The notes beneath the pieces are model-generated. The model saw only the letters and a list, made by a program, of their open reading frames with translations. It was not told the origin of the DNA and ran no database searches. 20,601 bases of DNA from a virus, in IMG/VR virus record IMGVR_UViG_3300046007_002123, positions 1 through 20,601 of that record, one strand, 5' to 3'. The translations under genes and the position numbers were made by a program. Shown piece by piece: positions 8,049-15,137 of this stretch. Every line of letters begins with the position of its first letter. Within the stretch, counting starts at the first letter, position 1.

Positions 8049-8353
8049 GCGAGAGGTCTGAGTTGCGGAGAATGGGCGCTAAGGCTCACAAGAATAGTGG
8101 TCGTGGACAATATCAAAAGGGTGACGGTAGTATAGATAAATTTGTTGTGGATATTAAAGAATATAAAAAATCAATATCTTTAAATCAGGATATGTGGGCA
8201 AAAATAGTTACCGACTGTTTAAAAACAGATAATACTAAGAACCCGATGCTGATGATTGTACTGGGAGAAGACAATAGAAAGACCAGGCTAGCCGTTATTG
8301 AGTGGAGCCTGCTAGAAGAATTATTGGAGGAACTAGATGGAAGACATGATTGA
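8045..8353 (+). CDS. Possible Hjc-like PD-(D/E)XK nuclease
   Basis: A 102-residue protein (from the TTG at 8045) with the pattern of small Holliday-junction-resolvase-like nucleases: a Gly-rich basic start (NSGRGQYQKGDG, D27), a beta strand ending in the catalytic-like VVDIKEY (D36-x-K38), then SISL and an alternating beta/alpha remainder ending in LAVIEWSLLEELL. In PD-(D/E)XK enzymes the D and the D/E-x-K bind the catalytic metal. TTG overlaps the previous stop codon (TTGA) much as ATGA would; an internal ATG at 8072 is an alternative start but has poor spacing to a ribosome binding site. The neighbourhood (RecA, Cas4-like exonuclease, RuvC-like resolvase) fits. The family call is moderate because the motif is short. 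Confidence 0.55.
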   Translation: MSERSELRRMGAKAHKNSGRGQYQKGDGSIDKFVVDIKEYKKSISLNQDMWAKIVTDCLKTDNTKNPMLMIVLGEDNRKTRLAVIEWSLLEELLEELDGRHD

Positions 8354-8669
8354 TTTGATAAATCAAGTGTCGGAGTTTGCTGACATTCATGATTTTGTCA
8401 GAGATGACAGTCTTGATGAGGCTATGGCTGCGATTGTAAAAATTATATCTAAGCCAGACATTCCTCCAACTCAGGCTATCACTCTTATCGCTAAACTGCA
8501 GGCCATCTCTGCTAAGTTTGGAATTCTTGCTGCTTGGTATTCGACGGCAGCAAAGGGTCCAACTGGATCTCCCAATAATATTAAAAAGAATATCTACTAT
8601 TCAACAAAGGACGCCTTAGACAAATTAGTAGACAGTTTGAAGTACATCGTAAGGTATAATTTAGGTTAA
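8337..8669 (+). CDS. Hypothetical alpha-helical protein
   Basis: A 110-residue protein, apparently almost all helical, with an acidic N-terminal third (EDMIDLINQ, DDSLDEAM), a hydrophobic middle helix (AITLIAKLQAISAKFGILAAWY) and a basic, polar C-terminal third. The middle helix is too mixed to be called a membrane segment. GGAGG seven bases upstream makes the ATG at 8337 secure; it overlaps the preceding gene by 17 bases. No family is recognised. Its place between two putative nucleases hints at an accessory or partner role. Confidence 0.75.
   Translation: MEDMIDLINQVSEFADIHDFVRDDSLDEAMAAIVKIISKPDIPPTQAITLIAKLQAISAKFGILAAWYSTAAKGPTGSPNNIKKNIYYSTKDALDKLVDSLKYIVRYNLG
8653..8660 (+). promoter_or_regulatory. 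Possible -10 box (GGTATAAT) before the exonuclease gene
   Basis: TATAAT at 8655-8660 lies 11 bases before the ATG at 8672, which would leave a leader of only a few bases; no clear ribosome binding site or -35 box is seen. The preceding GG matches the other GGTATAAT sites in this window. Confidence 0.35.
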
Positions 8670-8671
8670 TT

Positions 8672-9448
8672 ATGACTAAAAATTTAATATCCTCGTTGCT
8701 TAATAAACCAAAGGATACAAAACTAAACTCTAAGAAATTTGTTAAGATGCTTAATTCTGCATATCAAGATACTAATACTGTAAAAGAATTCAAGCAGAAG
8801 AAAACCTTTGCACCTAGTACCATAGGCTACGGTCATGGTACTTGCGCTAGATACTGGTTCATTGCCTTCAACGGTGCTGAGTTTACTGAAAATATCCCAG
8901 CGGCGAATATTGCCTCTATGAGGTCTGGAACAGACGCTCATGAAAGAATAGAAAAACTTATAGAAAGCACAGGCATTCTTAAACAAAAAGAGCGTGAAAT
9001 AAAAAGTGTTAAGCCTCCTGTCCGTGGTTTTGCCGATGTAGTTTTGGAGATAGATGATGAAGAAATTATCGGTGAAATTAAAACGATCAAAGACCAGTAT
9101 TTCATTCAGAGAAAGAGTGAGGGAATCCCTTCTCCAAGCCATCTTCTTCAACTTTTAGTTTATATGAAAATAGAGGGAGCCCAAGAAGGATTTATCTTAT
9201 ACGAAAATAAAAATGACAACGAACTTCTAGCGATTCCTATTCAGATGAGTGAGAAGAATGAAGATTACATCGATTATGTATTTGAATGGATGGAGGAGGT
9301 TTATTCATCTTATAAAGATAACATTCTCCCAAGAAGAGGTTACACTAAATCTACATGGACCTGTAAGTCCTGCCCAGTATCAGAAACCTGTCTAGAAAAA
9401 GAAGATGGCGACAAGAAGATAAATAATCTTAAGGTTGGCGTTGAATGA
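8672..9448 (+). CDS. Cas4/RecB-like PD-(D/E)XK exonuclease with Fe-S cysteines
   Basis: A 258-residue nuclease. The catalytic set is complete: H90 in GTDAHERIE, D122 in GFADVVLEI, E135 and K137 in GEIKTIK, and Q160/Y164 in HLLQLLVYM (motif Q-x3-Y). C58 (GTCARYW) and the C-terminal trio C231, C234 and C240 (CKSCPVSETC) are spaced as in Cas4 and AddB-type nucleases that hold a [4Fe-4S] cluster. The family degrades or resects single-stranded or duplex DNA ends, which would supply substrates for the phage RecA. There is no CRISPR array or other cas gene in the window, so a replication or recombination role is more likely than adaptation. Its end overlaps the next start (ATGA). Confidence 0.88.
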   Translation: MTKNLISSLLNKPKDTKLNSKKFVKMLNSAYQDTNTVKEFKQKKTFAPSTIGYGHGTCARYWFIAFNGAEFTENIPAANIASMRSGTDAHERIEKLIESTGILKQKEREIKSVKPPVRGFADVVLEIDDEEIIGEIKTIKDQYFIQRKSEGIPSPSHLLQLLVYMKIEGAQEGFILYENKNDNELLAIPIQMSEKNEDYIDYVFEWMEEVYSSYKDNILPRRGYTKSTWTCKSCPVSETCLEKEDGDKKINNLKVGVE

Positions 9449-9741
9449 AAAACTGTGCTAACTGCGGTACGCCCTTTGAGTCTAATAAAAAAAATCAAAA
9501 GTATTGCACTCCAGCATGTTGCAGACTAGCAACAAATAAAAAAATTATGGAGAGGTACTATGAAAATAAAAAAAGAAGAAGTGGCGCAAAAAGATACTGC
9601 TCATGTGGACAACTCTTAAGTAGATATAATGATGCTGATATATGCTTTTCCTGCCATAAGAAAGAAAAAGATAATGAAGACTCAGCGATACTAGAGGTTA
9701 TTAACAATGTCATTAAAAAAATTAATAAAACAAAACGCTAA
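9445..9741 (+). CDS. Double zinc-finger mini-protein
   Basis: A 98-residue, strongly basic protein with two cysteine clusters: CANCGTPF ... YCTPACC in the N-terminal 30 residues and YCSCGQLL ... ICFSC around residues 50-75. Each could hold one zinc ion, separated by a basic Lys/Arg/Tyr-rich linker (ENKKRRSGAKR). The C-terminal helix (ILEVINNVIKKINK) is amphipathic. It starts within the stop of the exonuclease gene (ATGA) and overlaps the RuvC-like gene by 35 bases, so the three are probably made together. Nucleic-acid binding is a fair inference; no specific family is recognised. Confidence 0.75.
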   Translation: MKNCANCGTPFESNKKNQKYCTPACCRLATNKKIMERYYENKKRRSGAKRYCSCGQLLSRYNDADICFSCHKKEKDNEDSAILEVINNVIKKINKTKR

Positions 9742-10273
9742 GGTTGTTATGGGTGTGGACTCATCCACTAACTCATTTGCCTTCTGCCTTTTTGATAAGG
9801 AGCCAATAAAGTGGGGGAAAATTACTTTCAATGGCAACAACATTTATGATAAAGTAGTAGACTGCAGAGACAAGATGAAGTTTATTAAGGAAGAGGTTCA
9901 TCCAGATTATATTTGTATAGAGTCTGCCATTATGGTGAAATCTCAGGCCGTGGCAATTAATATGGCGATGATAGTAGGAAGCCTAATATCTGAATTGGCC
10001 CTAGACTCAAGATCAATAATTACAGTTCCTCCTGCAACATGGCAAAACTATATAGGAAATAAAAACTTAACTAAGCAAGAAAAAGAATTAATAAAACAAG
10101 AGAACCCAGGAAAATCAGAAGCATGGTATCGTAATACCTCAAGAAGCATACGGAAACAAAGGACTATAGATTTTTTTAACAATAAGTATGGGATGAGTAT
10201 AGATGATAATGATGTTGCAGATGCTTGTGGGATTGCCTACTATTCTTACGAGAAACTGACAAGTCATGGCTAA
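9707..10273 (+). CDS. RuvC-like Holliday junction resolvase
   Basis: A 188-residue RNase H-fold nuclease. The four acidic residues of RuvC resolvases are in place: D18 in MGVDSSTNS, E72 in YICIESAI, and D169 and D172 in NDVADACGIAYY. Its length is close to cellular RuvC (about 170). A central insertion (about 117-150) is rich in Lys, Asn and Gln. It would cut four-way junctions created by recombination or replication and clear branched DNA before packaging. GAGG upstream supports the ATG at 9707. The gene overlaps both neighbours. Confidence 0.87.
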   Translation: MSLKKLIKQNAKVVMGVDSSTNSFAFCLFDKEPIKWGKITFNGNNIYDKVVDCRDKMKFIKEEVHPDYICIESAIMVKSQAVAINMAMIVGSLISELALDSRSIITVPPATWQNYIGNKNLTKQEKELIKQENPGKSEAWYRNTSRSIRKQRTIDFFNNKYGMSIDDNDVADACGIAYYSYEKLTSHG

Positions 10274-10433
10274 ACTTTATGAAAGCAAGGCCTATCTAAC
10301 TAAAAGATATGCTGTAGAAAAAAAGAGCCTTGAAGAAATTGCTAAAGAGTGTAATGTTAGCCATCAGACTATTTATAGGTATTTAGTAAAACATGACCTT
10401 ATCCGCGACCCAAGAAAGTTTGGTAAAAAATGA
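10266..10433 (+). CDS. Small helix-turn-helix protein
   Basis: A 55-residue basic protein starting at the ATG that overlaps the end of the RuvC-like gene by eight bases and ending in an ATGA overlap with the next gene. Residues 20-45 read as a classical helix-turn-helix of the resolvase/sigma-r4 kind: LEEIAKECNVSHQTIYRYL, followed by a basic tail (RDPRKFGKK). It fills the 156-base space between two firm genes exactly, which supports it as real. It may be a small DNA-binding regulator or recombination accessory factor; the target is unknown. Confidence 0.8.
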   Translation: MAKLYESKAYLTKRYAVEKKSLEEIAKECNVSHQTIYRYLVKHDLIRDPRKFGKK

Positions 10434-10774
10434 TTGAGCAAGACCTACAGCGCATGTATGCTGAGAAAGTTATGGAAGATATAAAAGAAGGTGTGCAGTT
10501 AATTCCTCGCAATACTGTTGAGATGGCAATTCAAGATGAATGCCATAGGGTTACCACCCTGCTAATAGAAAAAAATCGATCATATGGTAATTCAGCACTC
10601 AACCCCGTAAGAGTATTTTCACGGTCGGACACAACTGAGCAGTTGAAAGTTCGTATAGATGATAAATTATCTAGATTTATGAACGGGGACGATACCTTTA
10701 AAGAAAACGACCTTGACGATTTGATGGGGTATCTGGTACTATTGAGTATTGCAATAAAGGAGACATGGAAGTAA
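10430..10774 (+). CDS. Possible Nmad1/DUF1599-like protein
   Basis: A 114-residue helical protein with the conserved-looking segment EKNRSYGNSALNPVRVF around residues 47-63, RIDDKLSRFM near 75-84, and DLDDLMGYLVLLSIA near 94-107. The K-N-x-S/D-Y-G start and the D-x-x-D helix near the end resemble DUF1599, also called nucleotide modification associated domain 1. That family is often found near base-modification genes of phages, but none is seen here, so the role stays open. The start overlaps the stop of the HTH gene (ATGA), and the stop overlaps the next start (TAATG). The family assignment is from memory of the pattern. Confidence 0.6.
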   Translation: MIEQDLQRMYAEKVMEDIKEGVQLIPRNTVEMAIQDECHRVTTLLIEKNRSYGNSALNPVRVFSRSDTTEQLKVRIDDKLSRFMNGDDTFKENDLDDLMGYLVLLSIAIKETWK

Positions 10775-10950
10775 TGCCACTATATACTTTTACCTGCATT
10801 GAATGCGACAAGTCTCATGAGTTAATGCTTAAAATAGAAGAAAGAGACAATGCTGTATGTCCAGACTGTGGCAAAAGCATTATAAGAAATATAGATTCAC
10901 CAGGAATGGTTTGGGCTCCAACTCGCGGAAAAAGCGGTTTCGCTACCTAG
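10774..10950 (+). CDS. FmdB-like zinc-ribbon protein
   Basis: A 58-residue protein beginning MPLYTFTCIECD, the typical start of the FmdB family, with a second cysteine pair in VCPDCGKSIIRNI, so one zinc ribbon is formed by C-x2-C and C-x2-C. The ATG at 10774 overlaps the previous stop (TAATG) and lies 11 bases after GGAG; an ATG nine bases upstream is too close to that ribosome binding site and would put three extra residues before the conserved start. The family is described as putative regulators, but the function is not established. Confidence 0.75.
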   Translation: MPLYTFTCIECDKSHELMLKIEERDNAVCPDCGKSIIRNIDSPGMVWAPTRGKSGFAT

Positions 10951-10962
10951 TTTAGGAGAGTC

Positions 10963-11262
10963 ATGTCAAAACAATCTAATAATGATAAAGAGTCTACACA
11001 TTATGGGGTTAACCCAGATATATCAGTATTCTATGAACTTAAATTTGGTAAAGATATAATTAAGCCAGGTGACAGTCTTAAGTTTAAAGATGTTCGCGGA
11101 TCATTTAGATTTATTAGACTGGCGCATAATATCAAAAAGGATGTAACCTGGATAGACTGCTATAGCCCTACTACTGGAGAATACAGATCATTCTATGTAG
11201 ATAGACTAAAGGGTGTAGTACATGCAAAAAAAAGTATTAGGAAGAAGATGAATGTCAACTGA
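10963..11262 (+). CDS. Hypothetical beta-rich protein
   Basis: A 99-residue protein with a polar N-terminus followed by short strands (FYELKFGKDI, GDSLKFKDVRGSFRFIRLA, TWIDCY, YRSFYVDRL) that suggest a small SH3-like barrel, and a basic tail (KKSIRKKM). Comparable small proteins stand just before terminase genes in actinophages, but I cannot name the family with confidence. AGGAGAG precedes the ATG at the right distance. The end overlaps the probable small terminase gene by 11 bases. Confidence 0.72.
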   Translation: MSKQSNNDKESTHYGVNPDISVFYELKFGKDIIKPGDSLKFKDVRGSFRFIRLAHNIKKDVTWIDCYSPTTGEYRSFYVDRLKGVVHAKKSIRKKMNVN

Positions 11263-11770
11263 TATAGTCCTAGCAGAACGATGGGAAAAAATTAATAAGG
11301 TAGTCGATGTATTCCTTAAAGGAACTACCAACCCATCCTCTATTGCAAAACTTACTGGATTTAAGAGAGCAGAGGTACAAGAGTACCTAGATGAATGGCG
11401 GTCAGTAATCCAGAGTGATAGACAAATTCAAATGCGTGCTAGAGAGGCTTTGTCAGGAGCAGATAGGCATTATTCAATGCTCATTGAGGAGGGCTGGGAT
11501 GTTATTAACCAGTCCGGTGTTATTGGAGATTTAGGTAAAAAAACGGCTGGAATTAAAATTGTTGCAGATATTCAACAAAAACAAATAGATATGCTGCAAA
11601 AAGCGGGACTGATTGAAGATAGTGAAATTGCCCAGCAGATAATTGAGACTGAGCGTAAACAGGAAGTTCTGGTTAAAATTCTTAAAGAGGTTGTAGCGGA
11701 CTGTGATCATTGTAAGAGAGAAGTGTTTAAGCGTCTAGAAGAGGTTACTGGCAAGGCAGAGGGCTTCTAA
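11252..11770 (+). CDS. Probable terminase small subunit
   Basis: A 172-residue helical protein immediately upstream of the large terminase gene (TAATG junction). Residues 10-45 resemble a helix-turn-helix (VDVFLKGTTNPSSIAKLTGF followed by AEVQEYLDEW), and the C-terminal half has long amphipathic helices with a coiled-coil look (IIETERKQEVLVKILKEV), ending in a possible metal pair (CDHC). Small terminase subunits recognise phage DNA with an N-terminal HTH and oligomerise through helices. Context and layout support the call; sequence alone does not prove it. Confidence 0.7.
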   Translation: MSTDIVLAERWEKINKVVDVFLKGTTNPSSIAKLTGFKRAEVQEYLDEWRSVIQSDRQIQMRAREALSGADRHYSMLIEEGWDVINQSGVIGDLGKKTAGIKIVADIQQKQIDMLQKAGLIEDSEIAQQIIETERKQEVLVKILKEVVADCDHCKREVFKRLEEVTGKAEGF

Positions 11771-13545
11771 TGTTTGATGACTTTATATCGGCCCTGGAAG
11801 AAGACGAGTTTGACGAGCACCCCGTAAACGTTGAAGAGTTTGTCACAAATGAAGACTATCTTCACCTACCGCCATTGTCACAGTATCAGTACCAGGCTAT
11901 TAAAGCCATGACACAGATTTATAAAAAAGATACTCTTATCAAACTTTATGGAGAAGAAGAGGGTCTAAAAAGATTTAAACAAACTTGCAATGAAGTTATA
12001 TTGCAGTTAGGAAAAGGTAGCGGGAAAGATTATCTTTCTACCATCTCAGTAACCTACCTTGTTTATCTATTACTATGTCTAAAGGACCCAGCAAAGTATT
12101 TCGGCAAGCCCCCAGGAGACTCTATTGATATTATTAATATCGCCATCAACTCTGAGCAGGCTAAGAATGTGTTCTTTAAAGGCTTTCGCAAAAGAATTGA
12201 AGACTCTCCCTGGTTTGTAGGGAAATATAACATTACGGCACAAAGCGTATCATTCGATAAATCAATTACATGCCATTCAGGTCACTCAGAAAGGGAGTCT
12301 TGGGAGGGCTATAATGTTATCTGTGTGATCCTTGATGAGATCTCTGGGTTTAGTACAGTATCTACAAGTGGTAACGAGCAGGCAAAAACTGGGCAGGCGA
12401 TCTATGATATGTATAGAGCCTCCGTAGACTCTAGATTTCCAGACGTTGGAAAGGTAGTTCTTCTTTCATTCCCCAGGTACCGTGATGACTTTATTCAACA
12501 AAGATATAACGCTGTCGTGGCAGATAAAGATGTTGAGATTAAATCTCACAAATTTAAGTTAGATGATGAAATAGAAAATATGCCGGAGAATGAGTTTACC
12601 GTTGAGTGGGAAGAAGATCATATAAATGCATACAAGTATCCTAAAGTATTTGCATTGCGCCGACCCACATGGGAAGTAAATCCAACTAGATCTATAGATG
12701 ATTTTAAAATTGCATTTTATAATAATCCAGTAGATGCCCTTGGTAGATTCGCATGTATGCCTCCAGATGCTGTAGACGCCTTTTTCAAATCTAAAGAAAA
12801 GATATTAACGTGCTTTAATCAGCCGATGAACGGCGTGGATGATGATGGAAGATTTAGAGATTGGTTTAGGCCGCAGGAAAGCAAAGAGTACTACATCCAT
12901 GTTGACCTTGCACAGAAGCATGATCATTGCGCTGTTTCCATGGCTCATGTAGATAGATGGGTGCATATAAAATCTTTTATGAGCCACAATGTAGTTAGCC
13001 CGATAGTTGTAGTAGATTGTGTCAGATGGTGGACCCCCACCTCAGATAAATCTGTGGACTTCTCTGAAGTAAAACAGTTTATAGTAGACCTTAGATCCCG
13101 TGGATTTAATATCAAGAAGGTAACTTTCGATAGGTGGAACTCGCACGATATTATGTCTGAGTTAAGGATGATTGGAATAGAAACAGAGACCTTATCTGTT
13201 GCTAAGAAACACTATGATGATATGGCTATGTTAGTTGGCGAGGAAAGAATAGTCGGACCTAGTATCAAACTTTTAACAGATGAACTTTTGCAACTTCGAA
13301 TTATAAGGGACAAGGTTGACCACCCAAGAAAAGGAAGCAAGGATCTTTCTGACGCCGTATGCGGAGCAATATATAATGCCATTGCTTATTCTAGAAAAGA
13401 AGATGAAGAGATTGAGATTGAGGTTCATACATTTAAACAACTTGTGAGAGACCGTGAAAAAGAAGAGGCTCAAAGAAATGTCATACAGCCTCCACAAAAA
13501 CAAGAAAATTTGGATGAGTATATTAATTCTATAGGAATGGTATAA
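11770..13545 (+). CDS. Terminase large subunit
   Basis: A 591-residue packaging motor with ATPase and nuclease domains. Walker A is GKGSGKD (81-87), Walker B is VICVILDEIS (D189, E190), and the C-terminal RNase H-like nuclease has D379 (IHVDLAQKHD), D416 (VVVDCVRW), the segment TFDRWNSHD and D528 (DLSDAVCGAIYN). It powers DNA entry into the prohead and cuts the concatemer. The start follows the small subunit stop directly. The last codons are M-V-stop, with a GGTATAAC string over the stop codon. The portal gene does not follow directly, which is less usual, since portal often stands next to the large terminase. Confidence 0.95.
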   Translation: MFDDFISALEEDEFDEHPVNVEEFVTNEDYLHLPPLSQYQYQAIKAMTQIYKKDTLIKLYGEEEGLKRFKQTCNEVILQLGKGSGKDYLSTISVTYLVYLLLCLKDPAKYFGKPPGDSIDIINIAINSEQAKNVFFKGFRKRIEDSPWFVGKYNITAQSVSFDKSITCHSGHSERESWEGYNVICVILDEISGFSTVSTSGNEQAKTGQAIYDMYRASVDSRFPDVGKVVLLSFPRYRDDFIQQRYNAVVADKDVEIKSHKFKLDDEIENMPENEFTVEWEEDHINAYKYPKVFALRRPTWEVNPTRSIDDFKIAFYNNPVDALGRFACMPPDAVDAFFKSKEKILTCFNQPMNGVDDDGRFRDWFRPQESKEYYIHVDLAQKHDHCAVSMAHVDRWVHIKSFMSHNVVSPIVVVDCVRWWTPTSDKSVDFSEVKQFIVDLRSRGFNIKKVTFDRWNSHDIMSELRMIGIETETLSVAKKHYDDMAMLVGEERIVGPSIKLLTDELLQLRIIRDKVDHPRKGSKDLSDAVCGAIYNAIAYSRKEDEEIEIEVHTFKQLVRDREKEEAQRNVIQPPQKQENLDEYINSIGMV

Positions 13546-13547
13546 CC

Positions 13548-13913
13548 ATGGACATGAGTGAAGACCTTATCAAGATGATGCTTGAAAAAGGATACATTGA
13601 AGAGGTTGGGCAGAATCCGGTTGGAGACCCTTTATATAAAATAACGGAATTATTTTACACGGAGCAGGCTGACCTTGTACAATGGATGCGAGAGCAAGAT
13701 TCCGATATACTCAGTAGCCTTTGGTTCAAAGGATACATAGATCTTAAAATGTCTGAAGGTGGACTAGGTTTTGTTTATCTTACAGACAGGTCAGATACAT
13801 GGGTAGACGCGGAGGATCTTACTGTTGATGAAAAATCTATGATGTATCTTATTTACAGCACAGGTTCTTACTTTGGAGGTAACCCAGACTATGGATACGA
13901 GGAACGTGATTGA
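13548..13913 (+). CDS. Hypothetical acidic protein
   Basis: A 121-residue acidic protein of unknown function. Its N-terminal 60 residues look like a winged-helix arrangement (EDLIKMMLEKGYIEEVG, then YKITELFYTEQADLVQWM), the middle is hydrophobic (SSLWFKGYIDLKM, GFVYLTDR), and the tail is rich in Gly, Tyr and Asp. The ATG at 13548 has AGGA about 10 bases upstream; a second ATG two codons later is possible. The 3' end overlaps the SpoU-like gene by 23 bases. Its position after the terminase could suit a packaging or head-related role, without further evidence. Confidence 0.75.
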   Translation: MDMSEDLIKMMLEKGYIEEVGQNPVGDPLYKITELFYTEQADLVQWMREQDSDILSSLWFKGYIDLKMSEGGLGFVYLTDRSDTWVDAEDLTVDEKSMMYLIYSTGSYFGGNPDYGYEERD

Positions 13914-14418
13914 CTATTACAAGGAATGGGAAAATGATCAGATCAAGGCGGATCTAGATACAAAGAGACTCCCATTTGTTGTAGGTTTTGAAAATATCTC
14001 TGGTGATTTTAATAAAGCATCTGGAATAAGAAATAGTAATGCATTTCTTGCAAAAGAATCTTGGATCATTGGTAATAAGAGATGGGATCGCCGTGGAGCG
14101 GTTGGCACCCAAAACTATATACACCTAAAGTACTCCCCAAGCCTTGACCATATATACCTTAATGAACCACATATTAGAGATATGCGATGGGTGGCAGTTG
14201 ACAATGTTCCTGGAGCCATTCCAATTACACAGTATGACTGGGCTCCAAATACATTTATGATATTTGGAGAAGAGGCTAGAGGAGTTAGCCCCATGGGGCT
14301 TGGCATGGCAGATGATGTTGTTATGATTCCTCAACTTGGTAGTGTTAGAAGCCTAAATGTTAGCGTTGCAAGTGGCATCATAATGTACGACTACGCCACA
14401 AAACTTGGAATGCTATAA
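13891..14418 (+). CDS. SpoU-family tRNA/rRNA 2'-O-methyltransferase
   Basis: A 175-residue SPOUT enzyme that should transfer a methyl group from S-adenosylmethionine to a ribose 2'-OH in RNA. The knot-forming SAM site is clear in the C-terminal half: FMIFGEEARGVSP (G126, E127, G131) and VMIPQLGSVRSLNVSVASGI (I146-P147, S154-L155-N156). The N-terminal motif around NKASGIRNSNAF (R48, N50) fits the catalytic motif 1. It lacks the substrate-recognition extensions of large SpoU enzymes and is near the size of TrmL (about 157), which methylates tRNA position 34. The ATG at 13891 is preceded by GGAGG; TTG at 13873 and GTG at 13906 are alternatives. The phage tRNA genes lie about 0.6-1.2 kb downstream, which makes tRNA a plausible substrate. 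Confidence 0.88.
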   Translation: MDTRNVIDYYKEWENDQIKADLDTKRLPFVVGFENISGDFNKASGIRNSNAFLAKESWIIGNKRWDRRGAVGTQNYIHLKYSPSLDHIYLNEPHIRDMRWVAVDNVPGAIPITQYDWAPNTFMIFGEEARGVSPMGLGMADDVVMIPQLGSVRSLNVSVASGIIMYDYATKLGML

Positions 14419-14419
14419 T
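14411..14419 (+). promoter_or_regulatory. Extended -10 promoter (TGCTATAAT), probably leaderless
   Basis: A perfect TATAAT (14414-14419) with the TG of an extended -10 element in front overlaps the end of the SpoU-like gene. The ATG of the next small gene starts six bases later, so a transcript would begin at or near the start codon. No ribosome binding site is present. Confidence 0.55.
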
Positions 14420-14424
14420 TAATC

Positions 14425-14559
14425 ATGGAAATATGTTCATTTTGTGGTAAGGAAGCAAAGTGGTACGGTAGTAGAAAAGGCTCAATGCTTTATGTCTGCG
14501 AAATACATTTTCAAGCATATTACATAAATCTTTCAGATTGGAATAGAATAGATGGCTGA
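14425..14559 (+). CDS. 44-residue zinc-finger mini-protein, probably leaderless
   Basis: A very small protein with CSFCGKE at its start and YVCEIH near residue 23-28, giving a C-x2-C and C-x2-H set that could bind one zinc ion. The remainder is aromatic and polar (FQAYYINLSDWN). It lies behind a strong extended -10 box with no leader and overlaps the next gene by eight bases, filling the space between two genes exactly. Function is unknown; nucleic-acid or protein binding is possible. Confidence 0.7.
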   Translation: MEICSFCGKEAKWYGSRKGSMLYVCEIHFQAYYINLSDWNRIDG

Positions 14560-14926
14560 ATCGTATATCCCAACAGACTCTATGGCTTCAAATGCGAGGC
14601 GCGGACTCGCTCTTAGAGATGAGTTTAATCGTGGAGGCACCTCAGTAGGAATTGCAAGGGCTAGAGACATTTCTAATAAAAAGAATCTAAGCGAGTCTAC
14701 AGTATTAAGAATGCACTCATTCTTTAGTCGCCACGCGGTTGATAAAAAGGGCAAGGGGTGGAGTCAGGGTGAAGAGGGCTATCCTTCTAATGGCTTGATC
14801 GCATGGCTACTTTGGGGCGGAGACTCAGGTAGATCCTGGGCGGAATCAAAAAGAAATGCTATTATGAGAAGGAGAGAGCAGTCCAATAAAATGTGGAAGT
14901 CTTCTGCTTTCGATATAACCGAATAG
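14552..14926 (+). CDS. Conserved phage protein of unknown function
   Basis: A 124-residue basic protein. Its sequence is of a kind I have seen in many phages, sometimes fused to structural or protease proteins: a repeated MASNARRGLALRDEF-type start, GGTSVGIARARDI, RMHSFFSRH, then the highly conserved-looking YPSNGLIAWLLWGGDSG and a final helix SWAESKRNAIMRRRE. The many Arg residues and the Trp/Gly-rich core suggest a small helical domain that contacts nucleic acid or other virion proteins, but no biochemical role is known to me. The start overlaps the previous gene. The 3' end is followed by the structured element and tRNA-Gln. Confidence 0.8.
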   Translation: MAESYIPTDSMASNARRGLALRDEFNRGGTSVGIARARDISNKKNLSESTVLRMHSFFSRHAVDKKGKGWSQGEEGYPSNGLIAWLLWGGDSGRSWAESKRNAIMRRREQSNKMWKSSAFDITE

Positions 14927-14929
14927 ACC

Positions 14930-15031
14930 CCGATGTGCCAGCAATGCCGAGTTACGCGGTTGATTCCAGTATGAAGTTAGTCAAACGTGCAGAATTCCTT
15001 GGGATGGTTTGGTTACCCGCTGGCACATCGG
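14930..15031 (+). ncRNA. Candidate structured RNA closed by a perfect 13-bp stem
   Basis: CCGATGTGCCAGC (14930-14942) and its exact reverse complement (15019-15031) enclose 76 bases. Inside, 14955-14965 can pair with 14979-14989 in ten base pairs interrupted by one G-A mismatch, around a 13-base loop. The element is clearly richer in GC than its surroundings, as expected of a structured RNA in an AT-rich genome, and stands only three bases upstream of tRNA-Gln. Any reading frame through it would run on into the tRNA, and the only ATG frame has no ribosome binding site. It does not fold as a tRNA, and there is no T-run for a terminator. A new phage RNA, a processing signal for the tRNA, or a DNA-level element are all possible; transcription on the + strand is assumed from its neighbours. 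Confidence 0.5.
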
Positions 15032-15034
15032 TTA

Positions 15035-15105
15035 TGGAGAATGGTGTAATGGCAGCACAAATGTCTTTGGAACATTTAGTTTAGGTTCGACCCCTGATTC
15101 TCCAG
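15035..15105 (+). tRNA. tRNA-Gln (anticodon TTG)
   Basis: All arms fold: acceptor TGGAGAA with TTCTCCA, D-stem GTGT/GCAC, anticodon stem AATGT/ACATT with loop CTTTGGA (anticodon TTG at 15067-15069), and T-stem TTAGG/CCTGA with loop TTCGACC. The U1-A72 pair and G73 discriminator are glutamine identity features in bacteria. The length is 71 bases and no CCA is encoded. It would read CAA codons, which an AT-rich phage uses freely. Confidence 0.93.
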
Positions 15106-15122
15106 CGATTGTTCGAATTGTA

Positions 15123-15131
15123 TGATATACT
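15123..15131 (+). promoter_or_regulatory. Extended -10 promoter (TGATATACT), probably leaderless
   Basis: TATACT (15126-15131) with an upstream TG lies six bases before the ATG at 15138, in the short gap after tRNA-Gln. No ribosome binding site is present, so a leaderless transcript for the endonuclease gene is likely. Confidence 0.5.
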
Positions 15132-15137
15132 GTTAAG

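Noticed and set aside
8723-9151. A 142-codon open frame on the - strand
   Set aside because: It lies wholly inside the Cas4-like exonuclease gene, whose catalytic motifs are complete on the + strand; its product is low-complexity and Phe/Leu-rich with no ribosome binding site or promoter.
8672-9448. Cas4-like gene as part of a CRISPR system
   Set aside because: No repeat-spacer array and no cas1, cas2 or effector gene is present; Cas4-like exonucleases are common in phage replication modules.
14893-15084. A 63-codon + frame across the structured element and tRNA-Gln
   Set aside because: It ends inside a well-folded tRNA gene, has no ribosome binding site and begins inside the preceding gene. 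The region behaves as RNA, not protein-coding sequence.
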